The notes beneath the pieces were generated by a model. The model was not told the origin of the DNA, did no database searches, and saw nothing but the letters and a program-made list of their open reading frames with translations. A DNA stretch of 42,517 nucleotides from Psychrobacillus sp. BL-248-WT-3 (GTDB taxonomy: Bacteria; Bacillota; Bacilli; Bacillales_A; Planococcaceae): positions 1 to 42,517 of the forward strand of contig NZ_JABAFC010000031.1 in assembly GCF_012843435.1 (NCBI RefSeq). The letters run 5' to 3'. A program made the translations under genes and the position numbers. Positions 25,710 through 33,926 of the stretch are shown one piece after another; within the stretch, counting starts at the first letter, position 1, and each line of letters begins with the position of its first letter.

Positions 25710-25983
25710 TTAATTTGAACTCCCTGAAATAAATCCAATACCAGTACCTACCCATATTCCTATTAATATACTAATTGTAAATAATCCGATTCCCATGCCT
25801 TCCCAACCACCAACTCCAATTACGCTAAAAATAATTACCCCCAATGCAAATCATACTTAGTACAGTAGAAGTGGAAAATAAAGATTTTCTTGAAACTTTA
25901 CGAGATGTTATAAACATCCCAATTGCAAACACAATTCCGCTAAGCAATATAGGAGTCCATCCTTCTAACATCAAAGCATCCAT
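25710..25983 (-). pseudogene. YesK-like small membrane protein, frameshifted
   Basis: The frame starting ATG at 25983 (AGGAGG seven bases upstream) gives MDALMLEGWTPILLSGIVFA, then SRKVSRKSLFSTSTVLSMICIGG and stops at 25825. The next frame continues at the same place as VIIFSVIGVGGWEGMGIGLF..., with further membrane segments to a stop at 25710-25712. A single extra base in a run of five G residues (minus-strand TGGGGGTAAT) reconciles the two. The GGWEGMGIG motif and hydrophobic layout resemble the YesK family of about 90-100 residues. It could equally be a sequencing error or a programmed or phase-variable slip. Confidence 0.65.
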
Positions 25984-26056
25984 TTCATTACCTCCTGTGA
26001 AGTTTTTCAGCAACATACCTAAGATTTTTACTTGAAAAATTTCATCTTAACTTTAT

Positions 26057-26554
26057 TTATTCATAGTTAACTTTAATGGGACCATATCGCGACCAGCCAT
26101 CGTATCCACTAAATTCGAACTTTAAAAATCCAATGGGTTCTACTTCATGTATCGTTAAAACAACTACTGCTTTTGATGGTTCTCTTGTTTTATAATAAGC
26201 TAAACTCTCTTCCGCTTTTCCACCGTTATCAATGTAATAATGTAAATATAAACTTGTATCACTTGATTTAATCTCTTTGCTGCTTCCAGTAATTTGGGCT
26301 GACTCTCCAGCTTTAAGACTTTTTATCGTCCCGACCTCATCAAAGCCTCCGTAAGTGGCACTATATGAAAAAATTAAATTAGATAGATCTTGATTACTCA
26401 AATTATTAACCTCTATAGTAACTCCTTTATCATAATCTCTAAACTCTCCTTGGTTTTCCATTTCCCAAGTGTATAAAACATAATAAATAAATATTACAAA
26501 TGCAACGATTGGCAATGTAAAAGTAAGTACTACAGCTCCAACTATCTTCTTCAA
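26057..26554 (-). CDS. Membrane-anchored hypothetical protein
   Basis: 165 residues from a TTG at 26554, with AAAGGAG about 12 bases upstream. One N-terminal membrane segment (KKIVGAVVLTFTLPIVAFVIFIYYVLYTW) anchors an extracellular domain that alternates beta-strand-like stretches (GVTIEVNNLSNQDLSNLIFSYSATYGGFDEVGTI, SLKAGESAQITGSSKEI, LYLHYYIDNGGKAEESLAYY). The pattern looks like an immunoglobulin-like or DUF-type envelope domain. I do not recognise the family. It is near the YesK-like relic, on the same strand. Confidence 0.7.
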   Translation of the reverse strand: MKKIVGAVVLTFTLPIVAFVIFIYYVLYTWEMENQGEFRDYDKGVTIEVNNLSNQDLSNLIFSYSATYGGFDEVGTIKSLKAGESAQITGSSKEIKSSDTSLYLHYYIDNGGKAEESLAYYKTREPSKAVVVLTIHEVEPIGFLKFEFSGYDGWSRYGPIKVNYE

Positions 26555-26705
26555 AATAATACCCGTCTCCTTTTCGAGGATATACTCTTTTTATGACCAT
26601 AATTCTTATTTTAACATAAATATCCAATTCAAAGGTTTACCTGAAAATAAACGAGTGGAGTATTCTGAAATAATTTTTTTGTAGTAGCGTTATATAAGCA
26701 AACTG

Positions 26706-26743
26706 TTAAAAGGCAAGAGTGCTGATTTAACAGCATTCTTGCC
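26706..26743 (-). terminator. Terminator of the HAD-IA hydrolase gene
   Basis: Minus-strand 13-bp stem GGCAAGAATGCTG/CAGCACTCTTGCC (26731-26743 with 26712-26724), one mismatch, followed by TTTTAA. Confidence 0.8.
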
Positions 26744-26761
26744 TAATTTAAAATTATATAA

Positions 26762-27547
26762 TTATTGTTCTAATATATTAAGTAGATCATGTAAACTTTT
26801 AATAGTATACGTAGGCTGAATTTCCTCCGATACCGGCTTAGCTTCTCGATTGATCCATACGGATTGAATACCCGCACGAGATGCTCCAAGGATATCGGTC
26901 ATTAAATTGTCTCCAACCATTAATACTTCTTCCTTGCTAACTGAAACAAGCTCAAGGGCATGCTCAAAAATAGATGGATCTGGTTTTCCTTTTCCGAATG
27001 CCCCAGAGATTATAATATGATCAAAGTATGGTGAAATTTCTGGAGTAATTTCAAGCTTTGTGTTTTGCAGGCTTGGTGAGCCATTTGTCATTAGTAGTAG
27101 CGTATAGTTATTCTTTAATTTGTCTAGTACTTCAAATGTTTCTTCATATACAAAAGGACTTTCCTTGCGCATACGTGGAAAATAACTTGCTAGTTCCTTT
27201 CCAAGGGTCTCGTCCTCGACGCCAAGCTTTTGTAAGCCTTGTGTCCATGCATGTTGTTGATAGTCAGCGATTAGTAGCTTCATCTTTTGAAAATCTTCTC
27301 CTGGATCATCAAATGTGCCCCATAGTCCCTCAAAAGGATTAATACCAATCATTTGGGTGAATGGACGTGTTTCATATGAATCATATAACTGGCTTGCCGA
27401 GTCACGAACGGATTTTTCGAGCTCTTTGGAATTTACGCTAGCCTTTGCAGCAGCATAATCACAGGTTTTCTGAAAAGCCGTTTCTACGCTTTTCTTGTCC
27501 CATAGTAAGGTGTCGTCCAAATCAAAAAATACAGCTTTTTTCTTCAT
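26762..27547 (-). CDS. HAD-IA hydrolase (YsaA-like)
   Basis: 261 residues. FFDLDDTLLWDKKS gives the nucleophile Asp (near residue 9) and the acid-base Asp; LLLMTNGSPSLQNTKLE is motif II, GKGKPDPSIFEHAL motif III and MVGDNLMTDILGASRAGIQSVWIN motif IV. The helical cap between residues 20 and 110 is larger than in the HAD protein at 9823, so the two are not close paralogues. Related B. subtilis proteins such as YsaA are of uncertain substrate; phosphatase activity on small phosphorylated metabolites is expected. Its terminator is at 26706-26743. Confidence 0.88.
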   Translation of the reverse strand: MKKKAVFFDLDDTLLWDKKSVETAFQKTCDYAAAKASVNSKELEKSVRDSASQLYDSYETRPFTQMIGINPFEGLWGTFDDPGEDFQKMKLLIADYQQHAWTQGLQKLGVEDETLGKELASYFPRMRKESPFVYEETFEVLDKLKNNYTLLLMTNGSPSLQNTKLEITPEISPYFDHIIISGAFGKGKPDPSIFEHALELVSVSKEEVLMVGDNLMTDILGASRAGIQSVWINREAKPVSEEIQPTYTIKSLHDLLNILEQ

Positions 27548-27616
27548 CTATGTACCCCCTCCACTAACTTACTTATTACTTTACCTCAGTAAAGGGAGAT
27601 ATGTCACTAGCGTTAG

Positions 27617-28225
27617 CTAAAATGTTAATAATGTATTGAGCGGGCCATCTGTACGAATAATATCTTCTATTGATTTAATAGGAATCGGAAAGTAAGGAAA
27701 TCCATATACATAAGGGGTAATCTCGTAGAGTTGAAAATAAATGACGATAGTATGATCGGCCAGATAGTAATCCTGGTCTGGTCTGATAGTAGTAAAATCC
27801 TCCAAAAGAGGAACCTCCCAAGCTTCTATTTTCATCGAAATAATTTGAGATAGCTTCTCTACATAATTACTATTTGGGTTAAACAAGTCCTTTAATGAAT
27901 ATTGCTTTCCAGTCATAACATCGAAGGTTAGGGACTTAGTAATAGTTAAACCATGAGCACCGCCTGTAAAGGAATAAACGGTAAGGCTTAAGCTTAAAAT
28001 ATTTCGCTCGTTTGTCTTAATTTCATAAGTTCCTACCATCTCCACTAATGATTCATTGTAAAAGCCCTGTTCAATAAGGAGGTTATTTAAAAGAGAAACA
28101 ATATCTCCATTAATCTTTTTTTCTGTTAAAGAATGAGGTAAGTTAGTAATATGAGGATAATTAACAGAAATGTTAGGTTTTGAATGGGTAATGTTTTTGT
28201 TTGTAACGCAAACTGGAAAATCCAC
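27617..28225 (-). CDS. DUF3298/DUF4163 protein (RsiV/PdaC-like domains), cytosolic or truncated
   Basis: 202 residues from a GTG at 28225, with GAAAGG nine bases upstream. The C-terminal half is a clear DUF3298 domain (GGAHGLTITKSLTFDVMTGKQYSLKDLFNPNSNYVEKLSQIISMKIE ... YYLADHTIVIYFQLYEITPYVYGFPYFPIPI), the lysozyme-sensing or peptidoglycan-binding-like fold found in RsiV and PdaC. DUF4163 lies before it (residues about 20-75). Unlike RsiV, no membrane segment or signal peptide is evident at the N terminus, so this may be a cytosolic variant or a gene missing its 5' part. It diverges from the AAA ATPase. Confidence 0.85.
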   Translation of the reverse strand: MDFPVCVTNKNITHSKPNISVNYPHITNLPHSLTEKKINGDIVSLLNNLLIEQGFYNESLVEMVGTYEIKTNERNILSLSLTVYSFTGGAHGLTITKSLTFDVMTGKQYSLKDLFNPNSNYVEKLSQIISMKIEAWEVPLLEDFTTIRPDQDYYLADHTIVIYFQLYEITPYVYGFPYFPIPIKSIEDIIRTDGPLNTLLTF

Positions 28226-28278
28226 TGTTCACAACCTTTCAAACATAATAGTAATTATATGAATGAAAGGAGTTTCAT

Positions 28279-28995
28279 ATGTTTTTAAAAAGAATAATGA
28301 TTAGAACGGATCAAGAAATATCAAAGGATGAATATCCATTTACTATACCTACAATCCAGAATTTTAGGGAACTTGAATTGACCAATAGCGTCACCTTCTT
28401 TGTAGGTGAAAATGGCACAGGAAAATCGACTCTATTAGAAGCAATTGCAGATCAATGTGAGTTTAATACAGCAGGTGGTGGCCGAAACAACTACTATGAG
28501 GTAGATGCTGCAGAGAGTGCATTAGGAAAACATTTGAAGCTCTCTTGGATGCCAAAGGCGACGAACGGCTTCTTTTTACGTGCAGAGACATTCTACCAAT
28601 TTGCTTCTCATGTGATGGAAAGTGGAAGTATTGGATCCTATGGAGGGAAATCACTTCATGAACAATCACATGGTGAATCATTTCTATCCTTATTTTTACA
28701 TCGTTTTAATGGAAGAGCTATTTATTTATTGGACGAGCCAGAAGCAGCACTTTCCCCTCAAAGACAGTTGGCCTTTTTAAAGATAATGCATGACTTAATA
28801 CAAGAAGAGGATTGCCAATTTATCATAGCTACACATTCTCCTATTATTTTAGGCTTTCCAGAGGCAACAATTTATAGCTTTGATGCTGGACATATTGAAG
28901 AAGTCGAATATGAACAAACAGCACATTATCAAACAACTAAATATTTTCTAGATCACCGGGAGAAATTTTTAAAAGAGTTATTGGAAGGTGATTAG
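28279..28995 (+). CDS. AAA-family ATPase (ABC/RecF-like)
   Basis: 238 residues. Walker A GENGTGKST (43-51), an ABC-type signature SHGESFLSLF (near residue 132), Walker B AIYLLDEPEAALS (near 150) and the switch His in FIIATHSPIILG (near 188) define a soluble ABC-ATPase without transmembrane partners, like the putative ATP-binding cassette proteins of the RecF/OLD group. There is no TOPRIM nuclease domain, so this is not an OLD-family nuclease. Its stop codon is followed at once by the VanZ gene. Function unknown; the group is often annotated only as AAA ATPase. Confidence 0.88.
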   Translation: MFLKRIMIRTDQEISKDEYPFTIPTIQNFRELELTNSVTFFVGENGTGKSTLLEAIADQCEFNTAGGGRNNYYEVDAAESALGKHLKLSWMPKATNGFFLRAETFYQFASHVMESGSIGSYGGKSLHEQSHGESFLSLFLHRFNGRAIYLLDEPEAALSPQRQLAFLKIMHDLIQEEDCQFIIATHSPIILGFPEATIYSFDAGHIEEVEYEQTAHYQTTKYFLDHREKFLKELLEGD

Positions 28996-29577
28996 ATGCC
29001 AGTGATTATAGATTATTTAGATGAGATGCTTTATGCTATTATGATTTTTTTACCGGTCCTTATTATTTGGCGGCTCATTCGATGGAAACGACGAGGTTTT
29101 CATTTAAGGGAAGGGTTATATGAGCTGGGCGTGCTATTTCTAATTGCAGTATTAGTGGGATTATTTTCGCAGACAATTGTTCCTAAGCCTGAAGAGGAGC
29201 AAGCATATGTGCATAGTATTAACTTAGAATTATTTCGAGTAATAGAGGAAACTTGGAACGCTATTATTTACTTAGGGTATTGGGAACCCTTTTATATTAA
29301 CTTCCTTGGCAATATAGTTTTGTTTGTACCAATAGGCTTTCTTTTTCCACTTCTTTTTAGGCGTATGGAGATTTTCCCCTTTCCTGTACTCATTGGCTTC
29401 TTTATTTCGCTATTTATAGAAATCGTACAGATTCCACAAAATAGAAGTAGTGATGTAGATGACCTTTGGTTAAATAGCTTAGGAGCACTAGTAGGTTATA
29501 TCTTTTATCTAATTATTAAAAGGAAATTTCCTGCTTTTTGTAGGGTGTTCAAAAAAAATCAACCTACGAGTTTATAA
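28996..29577 (+). CDS. VanZ-family membrane protein
   Basis: 193 residues with four to five membrane segments: MLYAIMIFLPVLIIWRLI, YELGVLFLIAVLVGLFSQTI, FLGNIVLFVPIGFLFPLLF and LIGFFISLFIEIVQI, then DDLWLNSLGALVGYIFY. The NIVLFVPIGFLFPLLF and FIEIVQ...SSDVDDLWLNSLGALVGY patterns are the VanZ signature; VanZ proteins give low-level glycopeptide (teicoplanin) resistance or have unknown roles at the membrane. The start codon abuts the ATPase stop codon, so they are cotranscribed and perhaps translationally coupled. Whether they form a complex is unknown. Confidence 0.87.
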   Translation: MPVIIDYLDEMLYAIMIFLPVLIIWRLIRWKRRGFHLREGLYELGVLFLIAVLVGLFSQTIVPKPEEEQAYVHSINLELFRVIEETWNAIIYLGYWEPFYINFLGNIVLFVPIGFLFPLLFRRMEIFPFPVLIGFFISLFIEIVQIPQNRSSDVDDLWLNSLGALVGYIFYLIIKRKFPAFCRVFKKNQPTSL

Positions 29578-29633
29578 TGGTTCCGGTTTGGGTAAATATG
29601 AATCGGACAGTATAAAGCAAGGAGACATCAAGA

Positions 29634-29795
29634 ATGATGATACAGAAGGACACACAAACAGAAAAAAGAAGAGACAATATTATAGAGGATTTAGTAAACA
29701 AAGGTGTTTTTAAAATTGATGGAAAACAATTATATGAACTGAATTTTTATCAATTAATGAAGCAATATATAAATGATGAGAAACAAACAAATTAG
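29634..29795 (+). CDS. Small Fur-regulated basic protein A (FbpA)-like protein
   Basis: 53 residues starting ATG-ATG at 29634, with AAGGAGA upstream; stop TAG at 29793-29795. The core RRDNIIEDLVNKGVFKIDG followed by KQLYELNFYQLMKQY matches the FbpA family, whose B. subtilis members are iron-starvation small proteins that assist the FsrA sRNA. I saw no convincing Fur box in the 57-bp gap before it. Its stop codon forms part of an intrinsic terminator, which marks a compact unit. It may instead be a general member of the small family with no iron link. Confidence 0.72.
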   Translation: MMIQKDTQTEKRRDNIIEDLVNKGVFKIDGKQLYELNFYQLMKQYINDEKQTN

Positions 29796-29819
29796 TGCCT
29801 ATTAAAAGGCACTTTTTTT
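29795..29819 (+). terminator. Intrinsic terminator of the FbpA-like gene
   Basis: GTGCCT (29795-29800) pairs with AGGCAC (29807-29812), followed by seven T residues. Confidence 0.82.
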
Positions 29820-29905
29820 AATTGCATTAATCTACTTATATGGCTAATGGTCGATAATAAAAATGTGGTACACTTGATTCAAACACAGATGAGGTGGAGA
29901 AAAAC

Positions 29906-31057
29906 TTGACAGTTATACAGAATTTAAATGAAACATTACAAAAAAAATGGGCAGAGGCTGAATTTGCATTTGAAATGCCTATCCAAACCCAACTAATCCC
30001 GCATATGCTTAACGGTTCAGATATAGTAGCAGAGTCCCCAACAGGAACAGGTAAGACATTGGCTTACGTTCTTCCTTTACTACAAAAGGTTGATCCTTCT
30101 AAGAAACAGATACAAGCGCTAGTCGTAGTCCCTTCACAAGAATTAGGGATGCAAATTGTAGAGGTATTTAGAGAATGGTCTACAGGAACGGGTGTCTCTG
30201 TAGCTCAATTAATCGGTGGAGCGAATATTAATCGTCAAATTGAAGGATTAAAGAAAAAGCCAAATATTGTAGTTGGGACACCAGGTAGGCTGCAGGAGCT
30301 TGTCAAAGTGAAAAAGCTGAAAATGCATGAAATTAATACCATCGTATTAGACGAAGGAGACCAGCTCCTAAGCAGAGAACATCGTACAACTGTAAAGGGT
30401 TTAATAGATGCAACTGTTGAAAGACAGCTTGTCGTAACATCAGCTACAATCACGGAGGAAATAGAGCTAGTTGCAGAGCGTATGATGAAGGACCCTGTCC
30501 GAATCCATGTGACAGCTGAGGAAGTGCCAGCTAAAGGCGAAGTCATCCATAGCTTTGTTAAAACAGAAACGAGAGACAAAACAGAGCTTTTAAGAAAGCT
30601 GTCTCACTTACCAGGCATGAGAGGGCTAGCATTTGTGAACAGCTTAGATCAGCTGCTAATGAAGGATTATAAGCTCTCCTACAGAGATGCACCTATCGTT
30701 TCCTTGCATTCGGAAATGAAAAAAGAGGAACGTAAAAAAGCATTAGATGATTTTAAAAATGGTAAAGTGAGTATCTTAATAGCGACGGATGTTGCAGCTA
30801 GAGGATTAGATATTTCTGGACTTACACACGTCATTCATGTAGATGTTCCACATTCTATTGAGCAGTATCTACATCGTTCAGGACGTACGGGACGAGCAGG
30901 CAAAAATGGAGAAGTTTTAACACTTTTATCATATAACGATGAAAAAACCTATAAAAAATGGACAAAAGAGATTCCGGGTAAAGCCGTTCAAAAAATATGG
31001 TATCGTGGTGAATTAATAGAAGGTTCATCCAAAACGATCGATAAAAAGGGGAAGTAA
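29906..31057 (+). CDS. DEAD-box RNA helicase, YfmL-like
   Basis: 383 residues from a TTG at 29906, chosen because AGGTGGAG precedes it at the proper distance and the GTG four codons earlier would lie within that site. Helicase motifs: SPTGTGKT (motif I), PSQELG, TPGRL, VLDEGD in place of the canonical DEAD, SAT (motif III), then in domain 2 LIATDVAARGLD and HRSGRTGR (motif VI). It resembles B. subtilis YfmL, an auxiliary helicase for 50S ribosome assembly, and like it lacks a long C-terminal RNA-binding tail. The next gene starts 3 nt downstream. Confidence 0.9.
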   Translation: MTVIQNLNETLQKKWAEAEFAFEMPIQTQLIPHMLNGSDIVAESPTGTGKTLAYVLPLLQKVDPSKKQIQALVVVPSQELGMQIVEVFREWSTGTGVSVAQLIGGANINRQIEGLKKKPNIVVGTPGRLQELVKVKKLKMHEINTIVLDEGDQLLSREHRTTVKGLIDATVERQLVVTSATITEEIELVAERMMKDPVRIHVTAEEVPAKGEVIHSFVKTETRDKTELLRKLSHLPGMRGLAFVNSLDQLLMKDYKLSYRDAPIVSLHSEMKKEERKKALDDFKNGKVSILIATDVAARGLDISGLTHVIHVDVPHSIEQYLHRSGRTGRAGKNGEVLTLLSYNDEKTYKKWTKEIPGKAVQKIWYRGELIEGSSKTIDKKGK

Positions 31058-31060
31058 GTA

Positions 31061-32290
31061 ATGGGGTTCCAACAAAATCTTGAGGAATATGCTGAGTTAG
31101 TAGTTAAGGTTGGCTTGAACATTCAAAAGGGACAACCGCTTTTAATTAATACCACTACAGATACGATTGATTTTACCAGACTTATTGTTAAAAAGGCATA
31201 TGAAGCAGGAGCAAAAAGGGTTGAGGTCAATTATACAGATGAAGTAAATGCTAGATTGTTTTATGATATGGCACCTGATGAAGCATTTCATGAAGTACCA
31301 AAATGGGTGGTTGCGCAGCGAGATGAATTAATTGAAAAAAAAGGTGCCTTGTTATGGATTGATGCAGATAATCCAGATTTGCTAGAGGGAGTGGCTATAG
31401 ATCGTATTTCGAACTATCAAAAGGCTTCAGGTAAGGCATTAGAAAATTACCGCAAGGCTGTAATGAATGATGTGATCACTTGGTCGATTGTAGCAATGCC
31501 TTCTAAAAAATGGGCAGCAAAGGTATTTCCTAACCTAGACGAAACAGAACAAATGGATGCATTATGGGAGCTTATTTTCAAAGTAGTGCGCATTGGAAAA
31601 GGAACTGCGGTTCAGCAATGGCAGGAGCATATTAACAATTTAGAGTCACGTGCAACATTATTGAATGAGAAAAGATATAAAAAACTGCATTACAAGGCAG
31701 AAGGTACAGATATTGAAGTGGAATTGCCAAAAGAACACATCTGGCAATCTGGAGCTAGTAAAAACGCTCAAGCAGTACCATTTATCGCTAATATGCCTAC
31801 TGAGGAGGTTTACACTGCGCCACTCAAAACTGGTGTGAACGGTTTTGTAAGCAATACTAAGCCTTTTGTCTACCAAGGGAACGTGATTGATGGCTTCAAA
31901 TTGACATTTAAAGATGGTGAGATTGTTAAGGTTCAGGCAGCTTCTGGTGAGAAGCTTCTGCAAGAGCTGATTCAAACGGATGAGGGCGCAAAATATTTAG
32001 GTGAAATCGCATTGGTACCACATGAATCTCCTATTTCAGCATCTAATGTATTGTTTTTCAACACTTTGTTTGATGAAAATGCCTCAAATCACTTTGCTAT
32101 CGGAGAAGCATACCCGACTTGTGTAGAGGGAGCTAGAGGTTTAACAGCAGAGGAATTAGAAAAAATGGGTATTAACACTTCTATCGTCCATGAGGACTTT
32201 ATGATTGGAAGCGCAGGTATGGATATAACAGGCGAATTAGCAGATGGAACGAAGGAACCAATCTTTATTAAAGGTGCATGGGCATTTTAA
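31061..32290 (+). CDS. M29-family aminopeptidase (AmpS/PepS-like)
   Basis: 409 residues, the usual length of the family. Landmarks are LEEYAELVVKVGLNIQKGQPLLINTT at the N terminus, the central YKASGKALE/NYRKAV region, GTDIEVELPKEHIWQSG, and the C-terminal metal ligands in EIALVPHESPISASNVLFFNTLFDENASNHFAIGEAYP and IVHEDFMIGSAGMDITG. M29 enzymes use two metal ions to remove N-terminal residues from peptides in the cytoplasm. AAGGGGAAGTA precedes the ATG. Three bases separate it from the helicase gene and 14 from the lipase gene, so all three form an operon. Confidence 0.92.
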   Translation: MGFQQNLEEYAELVVKVGLNIQKGQPLLINTTTDTIDFTRLIVKKAYEAGAKRVEVNYTDEVNARLFYDMAPDEAFHEVPKWVVAQRDELIEKKGALLWIDADNPDLLEGVAIDRISNYQKASGKALENYRKAVMNDVITWSIVAMPSKKWAAKVFPNLDETEQMDALWELIFKVVRIGKGTAVQQWQEHINNLESRATLLNEKRYKKLHYKAEGTDIEVELPKEHIWQSGASKNAQAVPFIANMPTEEVYTAPLKTGVNGFVSNTKPFVYQGNVIDGFKLTFKDGEIVKVQAASGEKLLQELIQTDEGAKYLGEIALVPHESPISASNVLFFNTLFDENASNHFAIGEAYPTCVEGARGLTAEELEKMGINTSIVHEDFMIGSAGMDITGELADGTKEPIFIKGAWAF

Positions 32291-32304
32291 GGAGCTGATC
32301 TTCA

Positions 32305-33207
32305 GTGAAAAGATGGATAAGTTTACTTATGATTCTTTTAATTTTATCTCCTGTGTATTCAGTAGAGGCAAAGTCGCCAGAGGTTTATATTCCTTTAGGT
32401 GATTCACTTGCCGCGGGTCAAACACCAAATATGGCAATTGATGCAGGATATACCGACTTAATTTCACAAGAGTTGAAGAGGGCCAATCTGCTTGGATTCT
32501 ACTCTAAAGCACTAGCATTTCCAGGATATACAACTAGTGATGTCTTGAAAACCGTTCAGTCAACTGAAGCGAAGGATCTTCTGGCAAATGCCACACTTGT
32601 TACTATCTCTGCAGGGGCTAACGATTTGTTAAGGCTAGTTCAGGTTAAGCCTGCAAGTGGGATGGTCGCTTACTCGCAAGTTTCCGCCAATTTTGCACTA
32701 AATAATGTTAGAAAAAATATGCAAGAAATCATAAAAGAAGTTCAAGCTACTGCACCCAAGGCTAAAATATATGTGATGGGATACTATTTTGCATATCCTC
32801 ATGTGCATGAGTCTCAAAAAGAAGGTGTCGGCAAAGAGTTAGATAAGCTACATACGATTCTACAAACTGTAGCAGAGCAAAATGGAGCAACTTATATCTC
32901 AGTGGAAGAGTCATTCGATGGGAAAGAAAAAAAATTAGTACCAAGTGTTGGTGATGTTCATCCTACACTAGAAGGCTACCGTCAAATGGCTAACTCATTC
33001 TTTAGTAAGTACAACTCCCGTATGCTTGTGTATGAGCACGAATTGCCTAAGCCTAATCCGTTAACCTTTGAAGAGCTTATAGAAAATAGAAACCAAAGTA
33101 ATAATGGTTCAACGCAAACGCAAGCAAATGCACTGCCAATTAATCGCTATCTATCGTTTACAAACGGTAATTATATAGCTATGGTCTTGCAACGTATTTT
33201 ATCATAA
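32305..33207 (+). CDS. Secreted SGNH/GDSL-type lipase or esterase
   Basis: 300 residues from a GTG at 32305 with AAGGAG ten bases upstream. A signal peptide (MKRWISLLMILLILSPVYSVEA) precedes the SGNH blocks: IPLGDSLAAG (nucleophile Ser34), the block containing SAGANDLLRL (Gly and Asn near 100-104) and VGDVHPTLEGYRQMAN (Asp and catalytic His near 218-221). The C-terminal 60 residues are polar with a run of Asn/Gln/Ser, possibly a wall spacer. Substrate unknown; relatives act on acyl or acetyl esters of lipids and polysaccharides. It closes the operon. Confidence 0.9.
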   Translation: MKRWISLLMILLILSPVYSVEAKSPEVYIPLGDSLAAGQTPNMAIDAGYTDLISQELKRANLLGFYSKALAFPGYTTSDVLKTVQSTEAKDLLANATLVTISAGANDLLRLVQVKPASGMVAYSQVSANFALNNVRKNMQEIIKEVQATAPKAKIYVMGYYFAYPHVHESQKEGVGKELDKLHTILQTVAEQNGATYISVEESFDGKEKKLVPSVGDVHPTLEGYRQMANSFFSKYNSRMLVYEHELPKPNPLTFEELIENRNQSNNGSTQTQANALPINRYLSFTNGNYIAMVLQRILS

Positions 33208-33257
33208 AACACATTGCTCAAAAGGGTTATGAGCAATCAACTTAGCTGAGAACTTCA

Positions 33258-33302
33258 AGAACCCCCAATTTTATGGTTCATAAAATTGGGGGTTCTTTTT
33301 TA
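33258..33302 (+). terminator. Terminator of the helicase-peptidase-lipase operon
   Basis: A 17-bp perfect stem (33258-33274 with 33280-33296), 5-nt loop, then a T run. A weaker upstream hairpin, TTGCTCA/TGAGCAA at 33214-33236, has no T tract. Confidence 0.95.
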
Positions 33303-33312
33303 GCAAATAGTA

Positions 33313-33360
33313 AAAGACTAAAGACAAACTGAAAGATCTTTGAGTTTGTCTTTAGTCTTT
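33313..33360 (-). terminator. Perfect hairpin, probable terminator for the minus-strand small genes
   Basis: An 18-bp perfect stem (33313-33330 with 33343-33360), loop of 12 bases. On the minus strand a short T run follows; with the preceding terminator it forms a back-to-back pair. Confidence 0.8.
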
Positions 33361-33392
33361 AATTTCTTTTATATAGCTTTAGCGTAAAAAGT

Positions 33393-33494
33393 TCAGCGCT
33401 TTACTGTTTTTTTCGATTTTAAGACTTTACGAACAATTGGATATACTACTGGTGCCCATTTAATAGCTGACTTAACTAATCTGCCTACTTTCAT
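33393..33494 (-). CDS. Very small basic protein, 33 residues
   Basis: ATG at 33494 follows AAGGAG at a good distance; TGA is at 33393-33395. The product (MKVGRLVKSAIKWAPVVYP then IVRKVLKSKKTVKR) is strongly cationic with an amphipathic hydrophobic centre, the sort of short peptide that binds membranes or nucleic acid. Its own terminator follows. I have a vague impression of similar tiny proteins in other Bacillales but cannot name a family. It is too short for automatic gene calls and could equally be a small toxin-like peptide. Confidence 0.6.
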   Translation of the reverse strand: MKVGRLVKSAIKWAPVVYPIVRKVLKSKKTVKR

Positions 33495-33548
33495 AATCAA
33501 TCCGCTCCTTGCTTTTCTATACTTATCTTATTCCCATTTTAGAAGCAA

Positions 33549-33890
33549 TTAAACATCATGACGTAATACCTTGATTCCCTGGACAATGTTCCAAATGAAC
33601 AGAACTATATTAATCAACGTATATAAGCCTATAAAAATTAATGCTGTAGTCATGCTAGACCACATGTTTGTTGTGTCGCCTGAATAACTAAGTGGGGAAA
33701 AGTTTGCAAATACTGCTAACATAAGAAACACAAAGAAAATAGTAGGAATAATATGTGAGATTAAAGACCTTTTTGCATGGTATTTTACCCCTTTATCTGT
33801 CGTAAGGAAGTAAACAATTATTGGAAGAATAAAGGGAGCAAATAAAATAGAAAAATAGGTTGATGCACTTAAAATTTTATTGGTATCCAT
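33549..33890 (-). CDS. DUF4870-type small membrane protein
   Basis: 113 residues from ATG at 33890, with GAGGAGA seven bases before; the frame is open five codons further up without a better site. Three hydrophobic segments (YFSILFAPFILPIIVYFL, HIIPTIFFVFLMLAVFANF, LIFIGLYTLINIVLFIWNIVQG) and the family motif TTDKGVKYHAKRSLISHI between the first two match DUF4870/YneT-type proteins. Function is unknown. The tiny basic gene at 33393 lies just downstream on the same strand, about 55 bp away, and may share its transcript. Confidence 0.82.
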   Translation of the reverse strand: MDTNKILSASTYFSILFAPFILPIIVYFLTTDKGVKYHAKRSLISHIIPTIFFVFLMLAVFANFSPLSYSGDTTNMWSSMTTALIFIGLYTLINIVLFIWNIVQGIKVLRHDV

Positions 33891-33926
33891 ACATGGTCTC
33901 CTCACATATTCTCGCTACTTTTTTAA

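Noticed and set aside
28279-29577. OLD-type or other anti-phage ATPase system
   Set aside because: The ATPase lacks a TOPRIM or nuclease domain and its partner is a VanZ-type membrane protein, so a defence role has no sequence support.
29578-29633. Fur box before the FbpA-like gene
   Set aside because: No GATAATGATAATCATTATC-like palindrome could be made out.
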